Assembly (NCBI GenBank): GCA_963743705.1
Contig: CAVUQS010000011.1
Coordinates: forward strand, 434,001-498,000
Source of the DNA: PALSA-243 sp963743705
GTDB taxonomy: Bacteria > Acidobacteriota > Terriglobia > Bryobacterales > Bryobacteraceae
DNA: 64,000 nt
Reading direction: 5' to 3'
Of the stretch, positions 47,032 through 56,059 are shown one piece after another. Both the position numbers and the translations under genes were made by a program. The notes below the pieces were generated by a model. The model was not told the origin of the DNA, did no database searches, and saw only the letters and a list, made by a program, of their open reading frames with translations. Each line of letters opens with the position of its first letter. The first letter of the stretch is position 1.

Positions 47032-47867
47032 AAAAGCATCTGTTCGTAAACTTCCATGTTACGGCGCACCATGTGATCTACGGTATAACGTTCGATAACT
47101 GCACGCCGTCCAGCGGCGCCTAATTTTTCCGCCAGGGCGCTATCTTCGGTTAATTCGCGAATGGCCGCCACGATCTCGTCCGCCGAATTCTCCACCAGCA
47201 GGCCGGTCTCGCGATGTTTCACGATTTCCGTCAGGCCACCCACGCGGCTCGCGATCACCGGCACGCCGGCAGACATCGCCAACAGCGCGCCCGACCCCAG
47301 GCCTTCGCTCTTCGTCAGGTAGACCAGCATGCGCGCATCGCGCAAATCGGTTTCGAGTTGCCGCGCTTCTTCCAGTTTCAATTCGGGCGCCACGCCATCC
47401 TTGCGCACCGCGATCACGCGCCTTCCATGCACCGGCTCGAGCAACGGCACGCCGTCGTACGCCACTGCGATTTTCTCCGCCGGAACGCCGCCTTCCATCA
47501 AAACCGATTTCACAAACTCCGAAACCGCGATGAACTGCGCCGGGCGCGCATACTTCCACCGCGAGCGCACGGGGAAAGCTACGCGCCGCGTGACCACCAG
47601 CGGACGCCCGGCGAACAAGCCTAACGTGTGCCCGCGCGCATCGTGCGCATGCGCCAGATCGTGTTCCCGCGCGGCAGCCCACGTGCGCGCGTAGCCGACG
47701 GGTTGCACTCGCCAGCCGCCGCGCAGCGCCGCTTCGAACATCGGCGACCCCGCGCACGCAAGCAGCGTGGATTCCACGCCTTTCGCGGCCAGCCCTTCTA
47801 TCAGCCGGAGCGTCTGCCATTGGCCCCCGCGCATTCCTTCGCCGGCGTCGAGGTGCAGAATTCGCAT
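47028..47867 (-). CDS. GT4-type glycosyltransferase (GT-B fold)
   Basis: A 279-residue glycosyltransferase, somewhat short for the family. The N-terminal part MRILHLDAGEGMRGGQWQTL fits a GT4 acceptor domain. The C-terminal donor domain has YLTKSEGLGSGALLAMSAGVPVIAS, with the conserved Glu-containing EGLGS motif, and GLLVENSADEI. The shortness comes from the middle, where the interdomain region is reduced. It probably adds a sugar to a lipopolysaccharide or surface glycan, judging by the GT2 gene just upstream. The start at 47867 (TGATG overlap) is chosen over an extended frame that runs through the GT2 gene. Confidence 0.82.
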   Translation of the reverse strand: MRILHLDAGEGMRGGQWQTLRLIEGLAAKGVESTLLACAGSPMFEAALRGGWRVQPVGYARTWAAAREHDLAHAHDARGHTLGLFAGRPLVVTRRVAFPVRSRWKYARPAQFIAVSEFVKSVLMEGGVPAEKIAVAYDGVPLLEPVHGRRVIAVRKDGVAPELKLEEARQLETDLRDARMLVYLTKSEGLGSGALLAMSAGVPVIASRVGGLTEIVKHRETGLLVENSADEIVAAIRELTEDSALAEKLGAAGRRAVIERYTVDHMVRRNMEVYEQMLL

Positions 47868-48610
47868 CAGCTCATGTTTCTCGCTTTGGCGTATTTGAGG
47901 AAGGTGTAGAACGCGGCCATATACGCGATCGTCAAGCCTTCGCGCCCATCTAGAAACCCGCGCTGAAATACGAAGCTTTTGAGAAAGGTCCACGGCGGGT
48001 CCGCCATCACCCGCCACATCGGCACGGAAATCTTGCGCGCGGCGATCTCTTGCGCCGCGAGCGTGGTGTACCGCTCCATGGTCTTCACGTGCTCCGAGAG
48101 CGATTCGCAGGTGAAGTGTAAAATGTTGCTCTTCAGTTCGCCCACGCGCCCATCCACGCGCACGCTTTCATGCACGAAGTCGCCCACCCATCTGCCCTTG
48201 CGGCGGTCGTACAAGCGAATCTTGCGGTCCGGATACCAGCCCGAATGCAGAATCCATTTGCCCAGGTAATTCGCCAGCCGCGGCATGGTGTACCCGTAGA
48301 ATTGCGGACCGGGATCGGCTTTCTTGAGCGTCCAGATCTCCGCTTCGAGCGCTTCGCTCAAGGCTTCGTCCGCATCGAGCGAAAGAATCCAATCGTGCGA
48401 GGCCTGCTCCGCCGCCCAATTCTTCTGCCCGGAATATCCGCGCCATCCGGCCTCGAAGACGCGCACGCCCAGGTTTTCCGCCAGTTCCACGGTGCGATCG
48501 ATAGAGCCGCTATCCAGAATCAGAATCTCATCGCAGCAGCGCAGGCTCTCGATGGCACGCGCGATATTACGCTCCTCGTTGAGCGTGATAATGGTCGCGG
48601 TGATTTTCAT
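47867..48610 (-). CDS. GT2-family glycosyltransferase (WaaE/KdtX-like)
   Basis: A 247-residue glycosyltransferase with a GT-A fold. The nucleotide-sugar region TATIITLNEERNIARAIESL opens the protein, with the metal-binding DXD-type motif in ILSLDADEALS near residue 80. YPDRKIRLYDRRKGRWVGD and HESVRVDGRVGELKSNILHF match the WaaE/KdtX group of lipopolysaccharide core beta-glucosyltransferases. The C-terminal helix may sit on the membrane. It is co-transcribed with the GT4 gene and follows the M50 protease gene by 6 bp, suggesting envelope glycan synthesis. Confidence 0.87.
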   Translation of the reverse strand: MKITATIITLNEERNIARAIESLRCCDEILILDSGSIDRTVELAENLGVRVFEAGWRGYSGQKNWAAEQASHDWILSLDADEALSEALEAEIWTLKKADPGPQFYGYTMPRLANYLGKWILHSGWYPDRKIRLYDRRKGRWVGDFVHESVRVDGRVGELKSNILHFTCESLSEHVKTMERYTTLAAQEIAARKISVPMWRVMADPPWTFLKSFVFQRGFLDGREGLTIAYMAAFYTFLKYAKARNMS

Positions 48611-48616
48611 GCACGC

Positions 48617-49588
48617 TCAAATGCCGCCGCTGATGATTGGCGCGTAGCTGAAACACAGCGCGAAGACCGCGAGCGCCGCCCATCCCAAACGTCTCCGTTC
48701 AGGGCCGAGATCGGCCGCATCGTAAATCGAAGGATGCCGCCGGCCCACCAGTAACAGCACCGCGCCCCAAAAGGCCCAGCCAAACCAGAAGACGCCCAGC
48801 GGCAACATGGCCACGGCGAGCGCTTTCGAAACCAGCTTGTGACGCCGCGGGAAGAACGAATACAAAATGTGGCCGCCGTCGAGTTGTCCGATCGGGAGCA
48901 GGTTCATGGCGGTCATGAACATGCCCACCCACGCGGCGCGCGCCACCGGATGCAGGTAGAGATCGGCCACCCTCACGCCCGGAAAAACCGCGCTGCTCAT
49001 TAACCACTGCAGCGTCGAGCATCCGAACTGCAAGTCACCGTGATGCGCGATTCCGGGAATCACCTTGGAAAACGCGAGGCCGATCGCCAGCGCCGGCAGA
49101 ATGAAGACGAACCCCGCCAACGGCCCGGCCGCGCCGATATCGAACAGCACTCGCTTCGAGTAGATGGGCGCCCGCACGCGGATGAATGCGCCGAAGGTTC
49201 CCAAACCGGGAGAAGGCAAAAAGTAGGGCAGGCTGGCATCCACCCCATGAACCATCGCCGCGATGTAATGGCCGAATTCGTGGGCCAGCAGAATCGCCAT
49301 CAATGTCAGCGAGAACGGGATGCCGCCCAGGAACATCGCAGGATGATGCCAGAACAGCAGATACAGGTCGGGGCTATGTTCCAGGTCGAACGGGACGTTG
49401 TGCGCGAAATCGTATTGCATGGCCGCGCCCACGGCCGTCGTGCTGGCAAGCGTCGCCAGAAACAGCAGCGCATACAGCCAGTAGCGTTCGCGCCGCTGCG
49501 GAAAGGAAACCTCAATAGGCTCGGCGTTCCCCGCTCCCAGTTGCGTGGGAACGGAGAAAGGCGCCGGCGAAAAGTCCCGGGATGCCAC
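48617..49588 (-). CDS. Site-2-protease-like M50 membrane metallopeptidase
   Basis: A 323-residue membrane protease with about six to eight helices. The zinc motif HEFGH is in ILLAHEFGHYIAAM near residue 107, and the third ligand lies in NLLPIGQLDGGHILYSF near residue 222 (NPDG-like LDGG). Family members cut membrane-bound anti-sigma factors or other transmembrane substrates. No PDZ domain is visible. No partner anti-sigma gene lies in the window. It opens the leftward run toward the glycosyltransferases. Confidence 0.87.
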   Translation of the reverse strand: MASRDFSPAPFSVPTQLGAGNAEPIEVSFPQRRERYWLYALLFLATLASTTAVGAAMQYDFAHNVPFDLEHSPDLYLLFWHHPAMFLGGIPFSLTLMAILLAHEFGHYIAAMVHGVDASLPYFLPSPGLGTFGAFIRVRAPIYSKRVLFDIGAAGPLAGFVFILPALAIGLAFSKVIPGIAHHGDLQFGCSTLQWLMSSAVFPGVRVADLYLHPVARAAWVGMFMTAMNLLPIGQLDGGHILYSFFPRRHKLVSKALAVAMLPLGVFWFGWAFWGAVLLLVGRRHPSIYDAADLGPERRRLGWAALAVFALCFSYAPIISGGI

Positions 49589-49609
49589 GATGAAGCCGCG
49601 TGCAGCGGT

Positions 49610-49879
49610 CTACTGCAGCGTCTGTAACTCCTTACCGGGCTTAAAGCGCACGGCCTTTCCAGGGGGAATGGAAACCTCGGCGCCGGTGCGCGGGTTGCGT
49701 CCAATTCCGGTCTTCCGCGGTTTCACGTTGAACACGCCAAATCCGCGCAGTTCGATGCGGTCGCCCTGTTCGAGCGCGCGCTTCATGCTCTCGAAAACGG
49801 TCTCCACTGCCATCTCAGCTTTGGTCTTCGTAATGCCGGTGCGGTTCACGACTTCGTTAATAATATCCAGCTTGATCAA
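49610..49879 (-). CDS. HU/IHF-family DNA-binding protein
   Basis: An 89-residue nucleoid protein. IKLDIINEVVNRTGITKTKA forms the helical base, and RGFGVFNVKPRKTGIGRNPRTG is the DNA-binding arm with the conserved RNPRTG tip, followed by IPPGKAVRFKPGKEL. It bends DNA as a dimer. The start is taken as TTG at 49879, since AGGAGGG lies directly before it and the protein then has the normal length. A frame opening at 49930 would add a charged 17-residue leader without support. It is divergent from the flavin reductase gene. Confidence 0.9.
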   Translation of the reverse strand: MIKLDIINEVVNRTGITKTKAEMAVETVFESMKRALEQGDRIELRGFGVFNVKPRKTGIGRNPRTGAEVSIPPGKAVRFKPGKELQTLQ

Positions 49880-49957
49880 AACACCCTCCTCCGCCGAGCG
49901 CTTCGTGTGCGGCCGTTTCCCATTAGTCAACCATATGATAAGATTGAATTTATACTC

Positions 49958-50461
49958 ATGTCAAGAGAGGGCGCTCGCCATCGCGAGACCGCCGTTTCCA
50001 GCGAGGACTTCCGCCGTGCCTGCGGACGCTTCGCGACCGGCGTCGCTATCGCAGGCGTAACCGATGTCAACGGCGTTCCGCACGGGCTCACGGTCAACTC
50101 GTTTTCCTCCGTTTCGCTCGAGCCGCCGCTCATTCTCATTTGCCTCGGCCACGCCATTGCGGCCATAGACGCCTTTCGCGAGGCTACCCACTTTGGATTG
50201 AGCGTGTTACGCGAAAACCAGCGCGCCATTTCCGAACGCTTCGCCGCCCCGATGGACAACCGTTTCGAATCCCTCGCCTGGCGTCAGGGAAAGACCGGCG
50301 CCCCATTGCTCGATGGCGTACTCGCGCAGATCGAATGCGAAACGGTGCGCCGCTTCAGCGCCGGCGATCACGATATTTTCATTGGAAAGATGATTGCGAC
50401 CACAGTGGAGGAGGGGGAACCCTTAATTTATTTTGCGAGCGATTATCGAAGACTGCAATAG
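49958..50461 (+). CDS. Flavin reductase-like (FMN-binding split-barrel) protein
   Basis: A 167-residue protein of the flavin reductase family. SSEDFRRACGRFATGVAIAG opens the split barrel. GLTVNSFSSVSLEPPLILICL is the FMN-binding signature, and GDHDIFIGKM near the C-terminus carries the conserved His. It reduces free FMN or FAD with NAD(P)H for a partner monooxygenase, or acts on an unknown substrate. The ATG at 49958 follows an AT-rich stretch containing TATGAT and TATACT, so the leader is very short. It ends 6 bp before the converging 84-residue protein gene. Confidence 0.83.
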   Translation: MSREGARHRETAVSSEDFRRACGRFATGVAIAGVTDVNGVPHGLTVNSFSSVSLEPPLILICLGHAIAAIDAFREATHFGLSVLRENQRAISERFAAPMDNRFESLAWRQGKTGAPLLDGVLAQIECETVRRFSAGDHDIFIGKMIATTVEEGEPLIYFASDYRRLQ

Positions 50462-50467
50462 CGGTCT

Positions 50468-50722
50468 TTAGGCGCGTTTTCGCGCCTCCGCCCTGGCCGC
50501 AATCGCGAGCAGCCCGCGAAGCGCATCATTGACCGATTTGGAATCGGGAAACGCGTCGAGCAGTTCCGGCTCGAGGAGAATGACATTCGTGCCCCGGCGA
50601 AACTGATCCGCGTACTTGCCGCGAACGCCGCGGGAGAAATCGTACTCGACCCTCGTTTCCGGGGCGGTCCGTTTAGACGGGCGTTTCTTCGTCGTTGCGT
50701 CTTTCACGCGTCGTCCTTTCAT
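50468..50722 (-). CDS. Small conserved protein with GVRGKYADQF motif
   Basis: An 84-residue basic protein of unknown function. After a Lys/Arg-rich start it has VEYDFSRGVRGKYADQFRRG, then TNVILLEPELLDAFPDSKSV and NDALRGLLAIA. This pattern (DFS-GVRGKY-GTNVV-DP-FPDS-VNEALR) recurs in many small bacterial proteins of unknown role, sometimes near toxin-antitoxin genes. A regulatory or antitoxin-like role is only inference. It overlaps the end of the amino-acid permease gene by 4 nt (ATGA) and so is probably translated from the same transcript. Confidence 0.7.
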   Translation of the reverse strand: MKGRRVKDATTKKRPSKRTAPETRVEYDFSRGVRGKYADQFRRGTNVILLEPELLDAFPDSKSVNDALRGLLAIAARAEARKRA

Positions 50723-52029
50723 GCGCCGCCTTCCCGTTTCCTCCCCCAGATCCAGTAAACCGGCGCGCCCGCCGCGATCAGCAACGTCCCGACAATCGCC
50801 GGGCCCGGCGTTGCGATCAGCGTGTTCAGCACGAACCCGATCGCGACTGCCACAAACAGCACCAGCGTCACCGGGTATCCCCACATCCGGTACGGCCGCG
50901 GCAAATCCGGACGCCGCACGCGCAGAATAATCACTCCGGTCGCGGTGAGCCCGTAGAAAAGCCACGCGGCATACATCGCATAGGATGCCAGCGTCTCATA
51001 CGTGCCCGTCAGCGTGAGCAGCACCGACCACGCGCCGAACAGAGCGATCGAAACGTACGGCGTCTTGTAGCGCGGATGGATGCGCCCGAAGATCGGCAGG
51101 AACATTCCGTCGCGCGCCTGCGCAAAGAAGATGCGCGGCGCGGTCATTGTCCAACCGTTCATCGATCCCGTGATCGAAATCAGAATGGTCGCTGCCAAAA
51201 ACGCGCCGCCCGCCGGCCCCAGCGTTCGCTCGGCCACCAGCGCGCCCACGCGGTCCGCCCCTGCGATCTGCGGAATGCTCAGCACCCGCAGATACGCCAC
51301 GTTCGCCAGAACGTAGACCACAATCACCGTGCCCAGTCCCAACGCCAATGCCAGCGGAAGATTGCGTTTCGGCTGCTTCATCTCGCCCGCAACGAAGCTG
51401 AGCGCCACCCAGCCGTCATAAGAGAGCACGCAGGCGATCATTGCGATACCGAAATGGGACAGCGAAAACGGTCCCGGCGCGGGCGATGGCGCCGCCTTCG
51501 CGCCGCTCCAGAACGCGCTTCCGATCAGCACCAGCAATCCCGCCAGCTTGATCGCGGTGAATAGCTTCTGTACTGTCGCGCCCGCCGTGACGCCGCGATA
51601 ATTCACCATCGTCACCGCGACTATCAGCGCCACCGCCGCGCCCTTGGCCATCATGGGCGTGAGCGGAATGAAGTAGGAGAGGTACGTTGCGAACACGATG
51701 CCGAGCCACGCCACTGACGCCGTGAGCACCACGAAAAAGTAAGCCCATCCGCAAAGAAACGCCCACAGCGGCCCGTAGATTTCACGCAGATAGACGTACT
51801 GCCCGCCCGTTGCCGGAAAGATCGTGCCCAATTCCGCATAAGCCAGCGCGCCGAAGAACGAGAGCACGCCGGTAAAGATCCACGCGCCGATAACTGTGGC
51901 CGAGGAATCCAGATTTCGCGCCACCAGATTCGGCACCAAAAAGATGCCGGAGCCGATGATCGTGCCGGCCACGATGGCGATTGCATCGATCAAACGCAAC
52001 TGGCGCGGCAACTCCGCGGGCGAAGACAT
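50719..52029 (-). CDS. APC-family amino-acid permease
   Basis: A 436-residue inner-membrane transporter with about 12 helices. The first helix carries IAIVAGTIIGSGIFLVPNL, the substrate-binding GSGIF motif of the APC superfamily. Further on, YAELGTIFPATGGQYVYLRE and SFVAGEMKQPKRNLPLAL are family signatures. The substrate is an amino acid or polyamine, not resolved here. The start at 52029 is chosen; an in-frame ATG six codons earlier is possible. It is divergent from the alpha/beta hydrolase gene across 25 bp. Confidence 0.88.
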   Translation of the reverse strand: MSSPAELPRQLRLIDAIAIVAGTIIGSGIFLVPNLVARNLDSSATVIGAWIFTGVLSFFGALAYAELGTIFPATGGQYVYLREIYGPLWAFLCGWAYFFVVLTASVAWLGIVFATYLSYFIPLTPMMAKGAAVALIVAVTMVNYRGVTAGATVQKLFTAIKLAGLLVLIGSAFWSGAKAAPSPAPGPFSLSHFGIAMIACVLSYDGWVALSFVAGEMKQPKRNLPLALALGLGTVIVVYVLANVAYLRVLSIPQIAGADRVGALVAERTLGPAGGAFLAATILISITGSMNGWTMTAPRIFFAQARDGMFLPIFGRIHPRYKTPYVSIALFGAWSVLLTLTGTYETLASYAMYAAWLFYGLTATGVIILRVRRPDLPRPYRMWGYPVTLVLFVAVAIGFVLNTLIATPGPAIVGTLLIAAGAPVYWIWGRKREGGA

Positions 52030-52054
52030 CTGCTCATCATGGCACACTGAATTC

Positions 52055-52774
52055 GTGGCGGAGAGTGAAATCCTGACGCGTCCCGCGCCGCTGGCGGACG
52101 AGCGTGCGCCCTATGGCGAGGCCCCCAGCCAGTTCGTCGATTTCCGCTATCCCGCCTCCGGTGGCCCGCTCGTCGTGATGATCCACGGAGGCTTCTGGCG
52201 GGTGCGCTACGATCTCACACACGCGGGCCACCTGTGCGCCGCGCTGACGCGGGCCGGATACCTCACCGCCAATCTCGAATACCGTCGCGTCGGCGAACCC
52301 GGCGGCGGATGGCGCGGCACGTTCGACGACGTGGAAGCGGGCGTGGAGTTCGCTTGCCGTCACACCGGCGCGAAAGACGCCATCGTAATCGGACATTCAG
52401 CGGGCGGGCACCTGGCGCTGTGGCTGGCATCGCGCCCGCCGCGGGTCGCGGGCGTCATCGCGCTAGGTGCGGTGGCCTCGCCGCGCCTCGCTTACGAACA
52501 GAACCTGAGCAACGGCGCCGCTGCCGAACTACTGGGCTCGCCCGGCGAATTTCCCGAGCGCTACGCCTTCGCCGATCCCTGCGGCCTCGCTGCCTCCGTA
52601 CCGCGCATCTTGGTTCACGGCGCCGCGGACGACATCGTCCCGATCGAACATAGCCGCGCGTATGTGAAAGCGCAGGGCGGGGAACTGGTAGAAATATCCG
52701 GTGGCGACCACTTCGTCGTCGTTGAGCCGGAAACGGTTCTGCCGCAGGTCCGCAAGCTTCGCCCGCTGTCGTGA
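52055..52774 (+). CDS. Alpha/beta-hydrolase (esterase / kynurenine-formamidase-like)
   Basis: A 239-residue cytoplasmic hydrolase. VVMIHGGFWRVRYDL is the oxyanion-hole HGG motif. The nucleophile Ser is in IVIGHSAGGHLALWLA, the Asp in VHGAADDIVP, and the His in SGGDHFVVVEP, so the triad is complete. Similar proteins include kynurenine formamidases and carboxylesterases; no kynurenine genes are nearby to decide. The GTG at 52055 is used because upstream in-frame sequence belongs to the opposite-strand permease gene. It ends 25 bp before the converging molbindin gene. Confidence 0.85.
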   Translation: MAESEILTRPAPLADERAPYGEAPSQFVDFRYPASGGPLVVMIHGGFWRVRYDLTHAGHLCAALTRAGYLTANLEYRRVGEPGGGWRGTFDDVEAGVEFACRHTGAKDAIVIGHSAGGHLALWLASRPPRVAGVIALGAVASPRLAYEQNLSNGAAAELLGSPGEFPERYAFADPCGLAASVPRILVHGAADDIVPIEHSRAYVKAQGGELVEISGGDHFVVVEPETVLPQVRKLRPLS

Positions 52775-52799
52775 GATCGATGTCCCGGCCGTCGGACGT

Positions 52800-53006
52800 T
52801 CAATCCTTCTGGATCATCACTTCGGTCGACTTCACAACCACCCTCACCGCATCGCCCTTCTTCAAGCCGAGTTCCTCGGCGCTGTTGCGCGTGATCACGC
52901 TTTCGATGAGATTGTCGCCCACCCGCACGGTCACGTGGGCCATGATGTCGCCGACTTGTATTTCTTCGACCGTGCCGGGCAGTTGATTTCTGGCAGAAAG
53001 TCCCAT
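52800..53006 (-). CDS. Molbindin / TOBE-domain molybdate-binding protein
   Basis: A 68-residue Mop-type protein. MGLSARNQLPGTVEEIQVGD, ITRNSAEELGLKKGD and VRVVVKSTEVMIQ are the classical Mop signatures. It oligomerises to store molybdate or tungstate in the cytoplasm. No molybdate transporter or molybdoenzyme gene is in the window. The 51-bp gap to the divergent methyltransferase gene should hold both promoters. Confidence 0.9.
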   Translation of the reverse strand: MGLSARNQLPGTVEEIQVGDIMAHVTVRVGDNLIESVITRNSAEELGLKKGDAVRVVVKSTEVMIQKD

Positions 53007-53057
53007 GCTGTTGTTGTATCAGGAATCCTGGCGGTTCTACGATGAAATGGTTCACGC

Positions 53058-53831
53058 ATGGCTGTTAACAACGACCTCTATAACCGCACTGGTGACATTT
53101 GGTGGGACGAAAACGAACAGCTTTCCATGCTGCGGACCATGGTCAACCCGGCACGGTTCGGCTTTTTTCGCGAAGCGCTCTCACAGCGCGCGTCAAACGG
53201 CCGGCTCAAGCTTCTCGATATCGGCTGCGGCGGCGGGCTCTTATCCGAAGAATTCGCGCGCTGGGGTCAAGCCGTAACGGGTATCGATCCTTCCGGTAAT
53301 TCCATCGCAACCGCCCGCACGCACGCGGAGCGCTCCGGCCTGGACATCGAATATGTAGTCGCGGGCGGTGAGCGAATTCCGTTCGCGAATGAAACCTACG
53401 ACGCTGTCTTCTGTTGCGATGTGTTGGAGCACGTAACCAAGCCTATCGATGTGATTCGCGAAGTTGGGCGCGTTTTGAATAGCGGCGGACTCTTCCTCTA
53501 CGACACGATCAACCGCACCTGGCGCAGCAAACTGGCTATCGTCAAAGCTTTTCAGGAATGGAAATGGACCAGTTGCGCCCCTCCGGATCTCCACGCCTGG
53601 CCTAACTTCATCAAGCCATCTGAGCTTCGCGAAATGATGACATCGGTGAGCCTGGAGAATCGCTCCACCATCGGCTTGAAGCCATCGGCCACTATCCTCG
53701 AGTGTCTGCGCCAGATGCGAAAACGGAAGCGCGGAGAAATCACTTACGGCGAACTCGGGCGCCGCATGCGAATGGCGGAGTCGAGAGATCTCTCGCTATC
53801 TTACATGGGCTATGCGGTGAAGATTGTCTGA
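53058..53831 (+). CDS. UbiG-like SAM-dependent O-methyltransferase
   Basis: A 257-residue class I methyltransferase. The SAM motif KLLDIGCGGGLLSEEFA is at about residues 51-67, with the acidic ribose ligand in VTGIDPSGNSI. DAVFCCDVLEHV and LNSGGLFLYDTINRT follow. The overall pattern is close to UbiG (quinone 3-O-methyltransferase). Acidobacteriota mainly use menaquinone, so a ubiquinone role is doubtful and the substrate is left open. It lies 5 bp from the converging spermidine-synthase-like gene. Confidence 0.82.
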   Translation: MAVNNDLYNRTGDIWWDENEQLSMLRTMVNPARFGFFREALSQRASNGRLKLLDIGCGGGLLSEEFARWGQAVTGIDPSGNSIATARTHAERSGLDIEYVVAGGERIPFANETYDAVFCCDVLEHVTKPIDVIREVGRVLNSGGLFLYDTINRTWRSKLAIVKAFQEWKWTSCAPPDLHAWPNFIKPSELREMMTSVSLENRSTIGLKPSATILECLRQMRKRKRGEITYGELGRRMRMAESRDLSLSYMGYAVKIV

Positions 53832-53836
53832 ACGCG

Positions 53837-56011
53837 CTATCGAAGCCCGATGCTGCGCAGCAGAAAATATTCGTTCACGGGATGCTCGTCGGTGATCGGC
53901 GGTTGAGACGGGTCTTGCGCAATCAGATCGCCGAGGCGCTTCTCGCCGGCCAACACGCGGTCCATCATTTGGGGCGGCGTCGTGCCCTCGTCTTCCCACT
54001 CGATCAAGTCCGCAGCCGCGCGCTGAGGCAGGCGCGAGGCCAGCTCGGCGCCGGTCGGAAACGGGAACGGTTCCATGCGCCCGAGGAAATGGATGCCCCA
54101 ACCTTCGATGGATTCGAACGTCCGCACGTAAGGAAAAGCCTCGTGGAAGGCGCGGGCGATGGATGCCAGCGTGCTCGCATCGCCGCCCGGATACCAGACC
54201 TGCACGATTCCGCCCGGGCGCAACCGCGGTTTCATGATGGCGTAAATCTGGCGCGAATAGAGCAGTCCTGAGGTGGGCGCGCTGATAGGGGGCGGCGGAT
54301 CGACCGCGATGACGTCGTATTGATCGGCGGAGCGTTCCAGGAAGCGGCGGCCATCGTCAATGATCATGTGCGCGTGCGGCGATTGGAACAGCGCTGGGCC
54401 GTCCTCGTGAAAGTAGCCGAAGAGTTTGGGGACGCTGGGGATCAACTCGACCGCTGTGGTGTCGAGGTCCCACGACATCATCGAGCGGAACGTGGTGCCC
54501 ATGCCGAAACAGATCACCAGCACCTTCTGCGCCGGATGGCCCAGCAGCGTGAGCGGCAGGTGCGCCATCACCTTGGTGATGGGCGTGAGCACCGTCATGC
54601 CGGTGCCGTTCACGAGGATGCGCTTGTTCATGTCTTCACCGGTGGCGATCACGGTGGCGGCATAATCGCGCATCTCCACGCGCTGCGGGAAAGTGGCGCC
54701 GTAATCTTCCGTCACCGCCAACAGCAGAATTGCCGCGGCGGCGCAGGCGGCAAACAGACCCTTTCGATTCACGGGACCGAACGCCCTGCTGAATCCGATG
54801 GCGAACAGCGGGAGCGCCGTGAGAAATAGCGCCCAGTGTTCGCTGACGAACGGCAAAATGCAGAAGCCGGAAACCAGCGGACCGAAGATCGAGCCGAGAA
54901 CGTTGACGGCATAAGCGCGGCCGGCGCGATCGGGATCGCCCGACGACCAGCGGTCGACCAGCATCGGCGTGAGAAAGCCGGCGAGCCCGCTGAACAGGGT
55001 AACGCCGAGGCCCGCGCGCAACGCTCCGAACAGGAAGCCGCCGACGGTGTAGTGTTCGCCGGTGAGCGGAAGGCGCGGATCGGCGAACAGCAGTGGCAGG
55101 AGCGACGCGATTCCGATGACGATCCATGCGAGATCGTTGCCCTTGCCGCGGCGGCGGTAAAGAAACGACCCGGTGAAGGTCGCGGCGAGATACATCGCGA
55201 GAATCGCGGCGAAGGCGTAGACGACGTTGCCCAGATAGACGGTGAACTCGCGGATCCAGATCACTTCCATCGCCATACTGCACAGGCCGGTGGCGAAGAG
55301 CAGCCAGAGAATGCCGCCGCTGTTCTCGATGGCGCTGACGGGCGCGTGCTGGACAGGTTCACCGCCGGCTTCAGCCGCCACGCGGGAGCTGAGAGCGAAG
55401 ATCGAGAGCGCCAGCAGCGCGTTCATCGCGCTCGCGATGTGTAGCACGCCGTAGAATCCGAAGAGTTCGATCAGGATGAACGCGGGGATAATCGTGCCTG
55501 CGATGGCGCCCATCACATTGGCGAGGTACAAAAAGCTGAAGGAGTGCTCGGACGCGCTGGGGCGCATGCGGCGAATGGCCGCCATGGCGAACGGGAAGGT
55601 GCAGCCCATGCAGGTACACCACGGCAGGAGCGCGAGCGACACCCAGGCGCTCGAACCCAGATAGTAGAGCGACGAACCCCAGGCCAAACCCCCGCCGGAA
55701 TCGCGCAGTAGACGGTAGCCGAAATCGATGGTGGCCGGCGCCGCGAAAGCGGAGACGCCAATCAGCAGTTCGAGGAAACCGTAGAGGCGAAGCGCCGCGG
55801 CAGGTGAAGAACTTTGGGTGCGGCGCATCCATTTGCCGCCCAGCCACGAGCCCAGCCCCAACCCAGCCATGAATACCGACAGCACGATCGAGACCATGGG
55901 CGTGGTGACGCCGAATTTAGCCATGCTGAGGCGCAGCCAGATCACTTCATACACCAAGCTGCAGAAGCCGGAAACGAAGAAAAACCCAAAGAACCAACGC
56001 GAGTGTTTCAT
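53837..56011 (-). CDS. Fused membrane (MFS-like) / spermidine synthase-like protein
   Basis: A 724-residue protein. Residues 1-430 form 12 or more membrane helices starting MKHSRWFFGFFFVSGFCSLV, with YEVIWLRLSMAKFG, typical of the fused family. Residues about 470-720 form a spermidine-synthase-like Rossmann domain (KVLVICFGMGTTFRSMMSW, DVIAVDPPPPIS). The aminopropyl-transfer Asp is not clearly conserved (VDPPPP), so true spermidine synthesis is uncertain. It diverges from a PLP decarboxylase gene over 48 bp, which might point to amine chemistry. Confidence 0.8.
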   Translation of the reverse strand: MKHSRWFFGFFFVSGFCSLVYEVIWLRLSMAKFGVTTPMVSIVLSVFMAGLGLGSWLGGKWMRRTQSSSPAAALRLYGFLELLIGVSAFAAPATIDFGYRLLRDSGGGLAWGSSLYYLGSSAWVSLALLPWCTCMGCTFPFAMAAIRRMRPSASEHSFSFLYLANVMGAIAGTIIPAFILIELFGFYGVLHIASAMNALLALSIFALSSRVAAEAGGEPVQHAPVSAIENSGGILWLLFATGLCSMAMEVIWIREFTVYLGNVVYAFAAILAMYLAATFTGSFLYRRRGKGNDLAWIVIGIASLLPLLFADPRLPLTGEHYTVGGFLFGALRAGLGVTLFSGLAGFLTPMLVDRWSSGDPDRAGRAYAVNVLGSIFGPLVSGFCILPFVSEHWALFLTALPLFAIGFSRAFGPVNRKGLFAACAAAAILLLAVTEDYGATFPQRVEMRDYAATVIATGEDMNKRILVNGTGMTVLTPITKVMAHLPLTLLGHPAQKVLVICFGMGTTFRSMMSWDLDTTAVELIPSVPKLFGYFHEDGPALFQSPHAHMIIDDGRRFLERSADQYDVIAVDPPPPISAPTSGLLYSRQIYAIMKPRLRPGGIVQVWYPGGDASTLASIARAFHEAFPYVRTFESIEGWGIHFLGRMEPFPFPTGAELASRLPQRAAADLIEWEDEGTTPPQMMDRVLAGEKRLGDLIAQDPSQPPITDEHPVNEYFLLRSIGLR

Positions 56012-56059
56012 GTTCGAAAATCGGTGTCGCGAATCGGCGTGACCTTTTACAGTAGAGGA

